Source: JBBQED01 sp038320345 (lineage in GTDB: Bacteria; Bacteroidota; Bacteroidia; AKYH767-A; OLB10). Taken from it: DNA of 64,000 bases. Made by a program: the position numbers and the translations under genes. Where the stretch lies: assembly GCA_038320345.1 (NCBI GenBank), contig JBBQED010000001.1, forward strand, positions 124,001 through 188,000, written 5' to 3'. This document shows positions 18,859-26,722 of this stretch, in pieces. The notes beneath the pieces were generated by a model that was not told the origin of the DNA, made no database searches, and saw only the letters and a program-made list of their open reading frames with translations. Position 1 is the stretch's first letter. Every line of letters starts with the position of its first letter.

Positions 18859-18972
18859 AGCTTTAAGTTTTTAATGGTTCCGGGTTAATTTTATAAGTTG
18901 CTTTACAGCAAGCGTAGATCGCTACCAAAGTAGTAAATATTTAATCATCGTTTTTATAAAAAAAGATTTTTT

Positions 18973-19647
18973 TCAACACAACAATTGTTCGAAGAACCCA
19001 CCAATTTGTTTTTTACGATCTACGAAATGAATTTCAAGAATCCAGTGACGATGTGCATTGTGTTCATCTGGCAGCGACATCAACTTATAATTTTCAGGAT
19101 GAATGTAATTATTGAAATTCTCAGTCTCTAATTTTTCGTGAGGGAATTGTCCGATAATATGTCCGGCAATAGGTCCGCCAAACTCCCAACCATACTTTTC
19201 AGCCAATTGAACTGCATAGTCAAAAAACATTGCTCCTGTAAGTTCATGTTGCGCTAAAAACCACGACTTCGCTTCGTACCAAGCAGCTTCGATATCCTGA
19301 CACATCTTCTTTTTGAATGGATCATTACCGATTACATAAGTACGACCGAAATCAGCTTCCCAATCTTCAAAAACAGGTCCGAAATCGAAAAAGAGAATAT
19401 CGTCATCTTGAAGAATAAGATCTGGTGGATTTTCTCTGTAGGGCAATAATGTATTCGATCCCGACCTCACGATCCGTTTATGCCAGTACTTTTCGATTCC
19501 GAAAAGTTCATTTGCCAAAGCAAAAATTTCACGGTTAAGTTCGTTTTCAGATTTGCCACTGATAATTAATCCTCTGTTTTCGATCTCTTGAAAAAGTACA
19601 AGTGCTTTTTCTTCAGCGTCGATTAAATTTTCTAGTACAGTTTTCAT
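18973..19647 (-). CDS. M24-family (pita-bread) metallopeptidase-like protein
   Basis: A 224-residue single-domain protein of the aminopeptidase P/methionine aminopeptidase fold. Metal-ligand positions can be followed in order: two Asp (FFDFGP and ADFGRTYV), His in AGHIIG, Glu in ILEIHF and a final Glu in GGFFEQLL. It lacks the N-terminal domain of full Xaa-Pro peptidases. It may be a dipeptidase or creatinase-like enzyme; the substrate is unknown. Cytoplasmic, monocistronic. Confidence 0.85.
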   Translation of the reverse strand: MKTVLENLIDAEEKALVLFQEIENRGLIISGKSENELNREIFALANELFGIEKYWHKRIVRSGSNTLLPYRENPPDLILQDDDILFFDFGPVFEDWEADFGRTYVIGNDPFKKKMCQDIEAAWYEAKSWFLAQHELTGAMFFDYAVQLAEKYGWEFGGPIAGHIIGQFPHEKLETENFNNYIHPENYKLMSLPDEHNAHRHWILEIHFVDRKKQIGGFFEQLLC

Positions 19648-19734
19648 TCGATAGACAGAATTCCAATTTTTTAATACGAAGCTTATTCATCAACCCGCTT
19701 CGTAAAAATCAAAGCTAGTATTTTCTAATACAAC

Positions 19735-21681
19735 TCAGTAAAAAACAGTAACAGTACCTGTTTTAAAAACCTCTTTCCCTTTACGGCCTTTTAATAACGG
19801 AGTATAATTTAAAGAATAAACATAAACTCCTTCTGGAGCAGGCCGATCATCTAGCTGACCATTCCATCCTTCACCAACAGCTCCTGAATCAAAGACTTTT
19901 TGTCCCCAGCGGTTATAAATTTTAAATTGATAATTGTTAAAATCACAATAAGAAAAGGGTTGGAAATTTTCATTTAAGCCATCTTCATTCGGTGTAAAGG
20001 CATTTGGCAAATAAACATCACACTCACATTTTGAGCGCTGCAAAAGCACTGAATCAGTAACAGAACAGCCATCATTATTAGTAATTTTTAACCAATAAAT
20101 ACCAGCAGCTTCAACTTCAATAGCATCAGCAATGCTTCCATTGCTCCATAAATAATTACAGCTATCGCAAGGAGTACTCTTTAAAACTATTGATTCGTTA
20201 TCACAAAGAAAAAGATCTGAGCCAAGGTCAGGGGCTATTACTTTACTCCAAACAATTTCTATAGTATCCACCAATACATTCTGCTCACAATTATCATTCA
20301 CTTGTAACCAATATTTTCCTGGTGTATTGATTTCAATTGAAGATGTTGTTTCGCCCGTTGACCATAAGTACTTATCGAAGACATCAACAGTATGATTAGT
20401 TAAAATAAGTGAAGATGCTTCGCAGAGAATTGTATCTGGACCAAGCGAACAATTTTTAAGTGGAGCACACAATGTTGTTGATGTAGTAGGGATAGCAACA
20501 ACTCCGTAATTCCTATTCACTGAATTCATCGTAAAAGCAAATGACGTGGTGGTACCTGAACTAATATTGACCGGATCATAAGTAAGTGACATGGGCGCAA
20601 CGGTCTGTTCGCAGGAAGCTTTAAAATCAGGTGTCAGCTTAGCAACGAACAGGGCGTTGGAATTACCCGCTGCCCCTGCCATTATCGGATCACCATCTGC
20701 AGTAATACAAATATCTTTTACGATCAAATTAATTCCAATAGCACCCGAGTTCAATGCAACTTGATGCACAATGTTCAGATCTTTATCGAATTCAGCCGCT
20801 ACAGGATATGTTGTAGCTCCAACAGTCCGCAAAAAAACACTGATAAAATTTCCATTACTCTTTTTGTGCAAAGCTTTTGGGTAAACAGCAAAATCACTTG
20901 TTCTTCTATCTGACCATAACTGAGTACCATTTTTATCTATTTTACTGAAACTCACATTCGGGTTGCCAGTAATATATCCCGTGAAAATATAGCCATCATT
21001 AAGTTCAACAGGAGCATAATAATAATAGGATCCTCCATTAAAGATTGAAGTCCACTGCACGGTTCCAGCACTATCTGTTTTTATAAAAGTATTACTCGTT
21101 CTTAAGAGGATTCCATTATCAGCAGTTGTGATTGAACCACCCCAAATTCCACCATGATCATAAAATTGTGTCCAGATCACATTCCCTGAATTATCAATTT
21201 TCATCAGCATATTATATAAAGGTGCTCCTCCCAGATGTTCAACATTCGCATAAACAATATAATTTCCTGAAGCATCTTCATGAATAGAATACGGAAAATG
21301 CTGGTAGGAACCATCCTCGTAGGATTTACTCCATAGCATATTACCAGAGGCATCCAATTTTGTGACGAGTGAAACTTCAATGTTCATGCTCAGCATACGT
21401 GTAACCATTAGGATACAATTGTCGCTGGTTGTTATCACATCACTCAATCCAATATTATCGTTTGGAATCTGATACTGATTGCTCCAGTCTACAAATCCAC
21501 AGGTATTGAACTTCGTAATTTTCATACTATCCATTGAACATACCACCCAACTTGAATCGGCTAGGGGTAGTACTTTGATCAGATTGCCAAAATTGGGATC
21601 GTTAGTCGATCGAATAAAAGTTTGTTGAGCTGATGCTCCTATTGTGCTGAGCAAAAAAAGGAAGAGCAGAAATTTTCTCAT
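19735..21681 (-). CDS. Secreted protein with CHU_C (type B T9SS) sorting domain
   Basis: A 648-residue exported protein. The start is the ATG of MRKFLLFLFLLST; an upstream TTG adds two residues. After the signal peptide (GASAQ), residues 25-390 hold propeller-like repeats (KTDSAGTVQWTSIF, MLMKIDNSGNVIWTQFYD). Two Ig-like segments follow (YLWSTGETTSSIEI, NYLWSNGSIADAIEV). The last ~95 residues (LPNAFTPNEDGLNENFQPF, YNRWGQKVFDS, GVYVYSLNY) are a gliding motility-associated CHU_C domain, which directs T9SS secretion and needs a PorP/SprF-type partner. Ligand unknown. Confidence 0.92.
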   Translation of the reverse strand: MRKFLLFLFLLSTIGASAQQTFIRSTNDPNFGNLIKVLPLADSSWVVCSMDSMKITKFNTCGFVDWSNQYQIPNDNIGLSDVITTSDNCILMVTRMLSMNIEVSLVTKLDASGNMLWSKSYEDGSYQHFPYSIHEDASGNYIVYANVEHLGGAPLYNMLMKIDNSGNVIWTQFYDHGGIWGGSITTADNGILLRTSNTFIKTDSAGTVQWTSIFNGGSYYYYAPVELNDGYIFTGYITGNPNVSFSKIDKNGTQLWSDRRTSDFAVYPKALHKKSNGNFISVFLRTVGATTYPVAAEFDKDLNIVHQVALNSGAIGINLIVKDICITADGDPIMAGAAGNSNALFVAKLTPDFKASCEQTVAPMSLTYDPVNISSGTTTSFAFTMNSVNRNYGVVAIPTTSTTLCAPLKNCSLGPDTILCEASSLILTNHTVDVFDKYLWSTGETTSSIEINTPGKYWLQVNDNCEQNVLVDTIEIVWSKVIAPDLGSDLFLCDNESIVLKSTPCDSCNYLWSNGSIADAIEVEAAGIYWLKITNNDGCSVTDSVLLQRSKCECDVYLPNAFTPNEDGLNENFQPFSYCDFNNYQFKIYNRWGQKVFDSGAVGEGWNGQLDDRPAPEGVYVYSLNYTPLLKGRKGKEVFKTGTVTVFY

Positions 21682-21757
21682 GGTCAATCAAACGAAAATA
21701 CTAAACGGCTAATGACTTACTATCAGAAAAAAGTAAATTTTAAGTTGTGTACGCCAT

Positions 21758-21794
21758 AAAAAAACGGATTTGCCAACTAGAGCTGACAAATCCG
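21758..21794 (-). terminator. Terminator of the TonB receptor/TPR operon
   Basis: CGGATTTG and CAAATCCG form an 8-bp stem that can extend inward through CAGCT/AGTTG. The A run on the left gives a T run on the minus strand, 33 bases after the TPR-like gene. Confidence 0.7.
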
Positions 21795-21826
21795 CAAAAT
21801 TTAAGTGAAGAAGAATCAAATACAAA

Positions 21827-22459
21827 TCATTTTTTGCATTCTTCAATCAATTTTTCAGTGAGCTCTTGTCCCCATACCGGATGTAATTCAGATGCAGGTT
21901 TAAATTCCTTAAACAGTTCCATAGCTTTTTGGAGTTTTACGAGAGCTGGTTTTTTACCTCCACCATAAGCTTCGGGAGTATACATCAGGGCTTGTCCTTC
22001 GAGATAATAGATTCTTGGATTCTTCCCGTCGGCTTTTTTAGCTCCTTCTAATGCCATAGTTGCTTCTCCGCCATAAGTCTGCCATCGGGATTGTGGATCA
22101 ACCATCATTTGTAACGATGCAACCATATTATATACACATAAAATTTCAGAGTTCTCTTTTTCGAGTGCATCTGCTTTAGCAAGAAGAGCCCTACTTTTTT
22201 CTGCCACTTTATCTTTATCGAGCGAAATATTCATCCATCCACTCACACAATTTGAAAGCGCAGCATAATAGAAAGGCAACCATTTATCCTTTTCTGCATC
22301 ACCAATCCTTTCAAATAAAGCAGATACTGCAATCATATCATCAGCAGTCTTCGCTGTTTTATATTGATCCAAAGCTTTGACCATTGCTGATTCGTATTTA
22401 GTTTCTGCCAATGCGGATAAACTAAAGAGCGCACAAAATACTAGAATGAGGTGTTTCAT
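21827..22459 (-). CDS. Exported TPR-like protein
   Basis: A 210-residue exported protein with signal peptide ending at ALAE. The mature part is helical, with TPR-like helix pairs (KWLPFYYAALSNCVSGW, ARIYYLEGQALMYTPEAYGG-type segments). It is 36 bases downstream of the TonB-dependent receptor gene and clearly cotranscribed, so it is probably a periplasmic or outer-membrane accessory of that receptor. No enzymatic motif is present. Confidence 0.75.
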   Translation of the reverse strand: MKHLILVFCALFSLSALAETKYESAMVKALDQYKTAKTADDMIAVSALFERIGDAEKDKWLPFYYAALSNCVSGWMNISLDKDKVAEKSRALLAKADALEKENSEILCVYNMVASLQMMVDPQSRWQTYGGEATMALEGAKKADGKNPRIYYLEGQALMYTPEAYGGGKKPALVKLQKAMELFKEFKPASELHPVWGQELTEKLIEECKK

Positions 22460-22495
22460 GAGTTTGATTTTAGACTTAATTTTCTGAAGTTAAAA

Positions 22496-24736
22496 TTATA
22501 GATTATTATCGATATTCTGTTTTGTGCGATCCACTCCCCAACTCAAGAACAATCCGAGAAAATAACCTCGGCTAGCAGGAGGGTTAATCTCTGCACGAAT
22601 TAAATTTCCGGCTTCATCTTTCACTCGGTTACTATAATTATAGCCAAAAATCTGGGGTTGATTAAACACATTGTTGACGCCAACAACCACTACCGCATTC
22701 GCCTTTGCCACCTTTGTAATCCAGTTGAAACTGAAATTATTACTTTGATAAGCAATAGTTCTATCACTTAAATAATCAGGCTCAGTTTTATTGGGATTAT
22801 AATACGGACGCCCTGTAGCCCAATTATAACTCCAGTTAATTCCAAACATATGCTTCACCCAGAATTTTTTAATTACGACACTTCCATTGTGGTTTGCAGC
22901 AAAATTAGGTTGAGCAGAGATCGGGAAATTAAGGTAGTTTCTTTTAGTATCTAGATAGGAATAACTAATCCAGTAATCCATTCCTTTAATTGTTTTTTTA
23001 TCTCTCCAAAACACTTCAAGTCCTTGAGCATATCCATTACCATTAACGCCAGTGGCGGCAAAATTATCCGCATCTGTCTTCACAAGATTGCGATAATCTT
23101 TGTAGAAAATCTGCGCTCTTAAAGTATAGCTTATATCTAGATATTGCCATGTTAAAATATAGTGATCGGCTCTTGCAAAATCTAGTTCTTTATTATCTGT
23201 AAAATATTTTCGATCTGGGGTCTGGTAAAAAATTCCGTAATCAAAGCTCATTGTTGATTTCTTGGCAAGTTTATAAGAAAGGCTTGCTCTGGGAGCGATA
23301 TTACTTTTTTGATTCAAGTCATCAAACTCGAAACGAATTCCCGGACGGAACGCCAGATTATTATTTAGATACAAGTCACTCTCGACAAATGCCGCTCCAT
23401 AATTTTCGGTGACTTTTCCAGTATAGTTTCCATTATAAAGTTGTGTATTATTTTTATCAAAATTTTTCCAAACTTCAGCGCCTATTCTTATTGCATTTAA
23501 TGCCCCGAAAAAACGATCAACTACTGTTCTAAACTGTAGCATCTCTTTCTGAGCATTTAAATTAAATTTTTTATAATCAAGATCTGGAATTCCGGTAACG
23601 GGGATCTGAGTATTCGCATCATTTTGCAACTCCCCAAGAATTTCATCCTGATTATAGCTATAGCTAGTTACACAAAAAAGCTTCCATGATTTTCCCAGAT
23701 ACTGGCGCCAGCTGGCATTGGTAAAAAAATTCTGATTTTTAAGTCGGAAGGAATTTTTTAAACCTAAGCTATCTAGATCTGGTCGGCGTAAACCAACTTC
23801 ATTAGAATTAAAGTAAGCATACACTTTAAAGAAACTTCCATTCTTTGTTTTATACCGGTAGTTAGCATCCAAATTATGAGCTTCGGGAGCTTTAAAAATA
23901 TCCGGTTGTTGATCCACAATTTTAGTATACAAAACCAAATTAGTATAGGCATAACTTCCACCCCAACTGCTGTTCTTCGCTTTATTCAATTCCTGAAACC
24001 CGGTGTTCACAAATATAGGTGAGAACCCTGCCTGCACTTCACTACGATCAGGAAGATCTACACTCTCCATAGATAAAACAGCACTCAGTGCTTGTCCATA
24101 TAATGCGCTATAACCACCACTGGTAAATGTAGTTCCCTTGAAAAGGAAAGGTGAAAATCGACCCCGTTGTGCAATTCCAGGAACGGCACTAAAAAAGAAA
24201 TTATTCACTACTGTTCCATCAATAATAATTTTACTTTCTTCAGCAGATCCGCCACGAACATACAACCCTTCACTCTCTCCAACTTTTTGTGCTCCCGGCA
24301 ATGTTTGAATAGTTGCAGAAATATCTGCATTAGCTCCAGCAGTAGTTACAATATCTAACATCTTTAAAACAGTAGCCCGCTTTTTATCTCCAGCCTCAAA
24401 TGAACCTACTGTAATATCCACTGCATTTAATTCGTTGAGTTCTTCCTTTAAAGTAAAATTAAGTGTTATCGTTTCAGTACCTAAAGTGATTTTCTGCTCC
24501 ATCGATTTAAAGCCCATCGATTTTATGACAAGCGTTATTTCACCTTTCTCACTTGTTTTGAAAGTAAATCTTCCCAGAGAATCGGTTACTGTGCCGTCAT
24601 AGGTATCTTTAATGATGATATTACAACCAGGTAAACCATTACCTTTTTCGTCCTTTACAGCCCCTTTTATGGTAACCTGTGCAAGTAAATTTGTAGTTGT
24701 AAAAAAGAAGAAAAGAATTGTGGAAAGTAATCTCAT
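22496..24736 (-). CDS. TonB-dependent receptor with carboxypeptidase-regulatory-like domain
   Basis: A 746-residue outer-membrane receptor. The signal peptide ends near LLAQ. Residues 22-105 are the CarboxypepD_reg/CNA-B-like domain (IKGAVKDEKGNGLPGCNIII). The plug follows (about 110-230) with LYVRGGSAEESKIIIDG, then a 22-strand-type barrel. No SusD-like gene is adjacent, so it is not a canonical glycan-uptake pair; metal chelates, peptides or cofactors are possible ligands. A -7 box TAGTTTTG lies 38 bases upstream. It heads a two-gene operon with an exported TPR-like protein. Confidence 0.93.
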   Translation of the reverse strand: MRLLSTILFFFFTTTNLLAQVTIKGAVKDEKGNGLPGCNIIIKDTYDGTVTDSLGRFTFKTSEKGEITLVIKSMGFKSMEQKITLGTETITLNFTLKEELNELNAVDITVGSFEAGDKKRATVLKMLDIVTTAGANADISATIQTLPGAQKVGESEGLYVRGGSAEESKIIIDGTVVNNFFFSAVPGIAQRGRFSPFLFKGTTFTSGGYSALYGQALSAVLSMESVDLPDRSEVQAGFSPIFVNTGFQELNKAKNSSWGGSYAYTNLVLYTKIVDQQPDIFKAPEAHNLDANYRYKTKNGSFFKVYAYFNSNEVGLRRPDLDSLGLKNSFRLKNQNFFTNASWRQYLGKSWKLFCVTSYSYNQDEILGELQNDANTQIPVTGIPDLDYKKFNLNAQKEMLQFRTVVDRFFGALNAIRIGAEVWKNFDKNNTQLYNGNYTGKVTENYGAAFVESDLYLNNNLAFRPGIRFEFDDLNQKSNIAPRASLSYKLAKKSTMSFDYGIFYQTPDRKYFTDNKELDFARADHYILTWQYLDISYTLRAQIFYKDYRNLVKTDADNFAATGVNGNGYAQGLEVFWRDKKTIKGMDYWISYSYLDTKRNYLNFPISAQPNFAANHNGSVVIKKFWVKHMFGINWSYNWATGRPYYNPNKTEPDYLSDRTIAYQSNNFSFNWITKVAKANAVVVVGVNNVFNQPQIFGYNYSNRVKDEAGNLIRAEINPPASRGYFLGLFLSWGVDRTKQNIDNNL

Positions 24737-24774
24737 GTAGGGCTAATCTAGTATAAACAACTTCTTTGAGGTTT

Positions 24775-24782
24775 CAAAACTA
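24775..24782 (-). promoter_or_regulatory. -7 promoter box of the TonB receptor operon
   Basis: TAGTTTTG on the minus strand, 38 bases before the ATG. No clear -33 element at the 21-base spacing. Confidence 0.35.
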
Positions 24783-24871
24783 TCAATTTTCGACCTAACT
24801 TATGCTTTTCAACCTTAAAGTCATTGTTAAGCATGGCGGATGGATTTCAGGGTTTCAAGGGCAAATGTGCC

Positions 24872-24879
24872 TACCTTTG
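24872..24879 (+). promoter_or_regulatory. -7 promoter box of the helicase gene
   Basis: TACCTTTG ends four bases before the preferred helicase ATG. It lies inside a longer open frame, so it argues against the upstream start. Confidence 0.5.
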
Positions 24880-24883
24880 CAGT

Positions 24884-26236
24884 ATGTCAACACAGGATCC
24901 ACTTTCAAACGTTCTTAAAAATTTAGGTATAACAGCACTGCATCCAATGCAGGAAAGGGCTCGGCAAGCCATTTTGGAAGATAAAAGTGTGTTGTTACTT
25001 GCTCCTACCGGATCTGGGAAAACCTTGGCATTTTTGCTGCCCGTTTTGCAATTACTCCAATCGGACAAAACAAAAGTACAGTGCTTGATATTAAGTCCTA
25101 CCCGTGAATTGGCAATTCAGATTGAATCGGTGTGGAAAAAAATGGGAACAGGATTTAAAGTGAATGCTTGCTATGGCGGTCATTCCATGTCTACAGAAAT
25201 TCAAAATCTTAGTGAAGCGCCAGCATTACTTGTTGGGACCCCAGGTAGAATAGCAGACCATCTCACCCGGAAAACTTTTGATCTTGATGGAATACATATT
25301 TTAATATTGGATGAATTTGATAAGTCACTGGAAATGGGATTTCAGGATCAGATGGCATTCATCATGGAGGGGCTCACTCATTTAAAAAAGACCGTATTGG
25401 TATCCGCAACTAAGCGAGGAGAAGTTCCCGAATTCACAAAAGTTGTAAAACCTACTGAGGTCAATTTCATTGCTGATGAAGAGACTCAATTAGACTTAAC
25501 TGTAAAATTGGTGTATGCGGAAGATCCTGATAAGATAAGCACTCTTTTCAATCTATTATGTTCGTTGAAAGGAGAGCCTGCATTAATATTCTTCAATCAA
25601 AGAGAGCCTGCAGAAGAAGCTAGTGCTTCATTAAATGCTATGGGATTATTTTCTACCTTTTATCATGGCGGAATGGAACAAGATGACCGTGAAAGGGCTT
25701 TGATACATTTCAGAAACGGAAGTATTCCTTTTTTACTAACCACTGATTTAGCAGCACGAGGTCTCGATATTCCAGAAATGAAACATGTAATTCATGTACA
25801 ACTCCCACAAAAAAATTCTGAATTTATCCATCGTAATGGCAGAACTGCGAGAGCAAAAGCTTCCGGGACTTCTTATGTACTCTTAAATGATCAGGAAACG
25901 AAGCCTAGTTACCTTAAAGAAGTAAATGACGTTTTGAAGTTGGCGAAGAAATATGCACTTCCTCCCTCTCCTGAATTTCTTACCTTGTATATTAGTGGAG
26001 GCAGGAAAAATAAGATTAACAAAATTGATATTGTTGGCTTTTTATCGCAAAAAGGCAAGCTCGAAAAAGAAGATATTGGATTACTAGAAGTGAAAGATTT
26101 TTTCTCATTTGCTGCAGTGAAAAAAGAAAAGGTAAAAGAAATGCTGAAGCAGATTAAGGATGAAAAAATGAAAGGGAAAAAGTACAAAATTGAAGTTGCT
26201 AACATGAAACAGGCAGAAGTCAAACGAAACTATTAA
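24884..26236 (+). CDS. DEAD-box RNA helicase with DbpA-like RNA-binding domain
   Basis: A 450-residue ATP-dependent RNA helicase. In order: Walker A APTGSGKT, PTRELAIQ, VGTPGRI, motif II as DEFD instead of DEAD, SATKR, TTDLAARGLD and HRNGRTAR. The C-terminal ~75 residues (YISGGRKNKINKIDIVGFL) match the DbpA RNA-binding domain, which in known members binds 23S rRNA during large-subunit assembly. The start MSTQDP is chosen because TACCTTTG lies just upstream and because the longer N-terminus is unlike the family. The role is probably ribosome assembly. It is divergent from the TonB receptor gene. Confidence 0.93.
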   Translation: MSTQDPLSNVLKNLGITALHPMQERARQAILEDKSVLLLAPTGSGKTLAFLLPVLQLLQSDKTKVQCLILSPTRELAIQIESVWKKMGTGFKVNACYGGHSMSTEIQNLSEAPALLVGTPGRIADHLTRKTFDLDGIHILILDEFDKSLEMGFQDQMAFIMEGLTHLKKTVLVSATKRGEVPEFTKVVKPTEVNFIADEETQLDLTVKLVYAEDPDKISTLFNLLCSLKGEPALIFFNQREPAEEASASLNAMGLFSTFYHGGMEQDDRERALIHFRNGSIPFLLTTDLAARGLDIPEMKHVIHVQLPQKNSEFIHRNGRTARAKASGTSYVLLNDQETKPSYLKEVNDVLKLAKKYALPPSPEFLTLYISGGRKNKINKIDIVGFLSQKGKLEKEDIGLLEVKDFFSFAAVKKEKVKEMLKQIKDEKMKGKKYKIEVANMKQAEVKRNY

Positions 26237-26246
26237 GCTACTTGAG

Positions 26247-26594
26247 TTAATAAAATGCTTTAGCCATTTTAAAAATAGTTCCGATTTTTCTAACGGGAAT
26301 ATTCTTATTTAAATCCAGTTCAAAAATTTTCATTCGGGATCTTTCTCCTTTCACTAAATCGGGATGATCAATCTTTCGGCCTTCAACAATGCCAATATAA
26401 GGTTGTCCAGATTTTTTATGGAACCAAACATAACAAAACATTTTCCCTTTATACATAAAGAACGGCATACGGTATTTCCAGGCTTCTGAAATCAATGGAT
26501 CTGAAGTGATGATAATTTGCCGTAATGCCAGAAGATAACTCTTCAATGGCTCTGGTTTATTTAAGTAATATTCATCTATGTCAGAAATCTGCAT
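26247..26594 (-). CDS. DUF1801 (YdhG-like) protein
   Basis: A 115-residue cytoplasmic protein of the DUF1801 type: SEAWKYRMPFFMYKGKMFCY is the conserved core, with IGIVEGRKIDHPDLVKGERS after it. Function of the family is not firmly established; some members are described as iron chaperone-like (frataxin-like fold). A TAGCTTTG -7 box lies 35 bases upstream. Convergent with the helicase gene, 10 bases apart. Confidence 0.85.
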   Translation of the reverse strand: MQISDIDEYYLNKPEPLKSYLLALRQIIITSDPLISEAWKYRMPFFMYKGKMFCYVWFHKKSGQPYIGIVEGRKIDHPDLVKGERSRMKIFELDLNKNIPVRKIGTIFKMAKAFY

Positions 26595-26629
26595 ACATAG
26601 TTTAGTTCAACATCAATAACAATTGCATT

Positions 26630-26637
26630 CAAAGCTA
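26630..26637 (-). promoter_or_regulatory. -7 promoter box of the DUF1801 gene
   Basis: TAGCTTTG on the minus strand, an exact TAnnTTTG match, 35 bases before the ATG. The nearest TTTG upstream is only 16 bases away, shorter than at the other promoters here. Confidence 0.4.
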
Positions 26638-26654
26638 AAATAAAAAATTGAAGC

Positions 26655-26687
26655 AAAAAAAAACGCCTCGGATAACTACCCGAGGCG
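26655..26687 (-). terminator. Terminator of the giant surface-protein gene
   Basis: CGCCTCGG pairs with CCGAGGCG around an 8-base loop, with a run of nine A on the left that reads as T on the minus strand. Strong rho-independent terminator, 36 bases after the stop codon. Confidence 0.85.
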
Positions 26688-26722
26688 CAATCAAAAGGAA
26701 GAAATAAACTTTTCCTTAGCTT

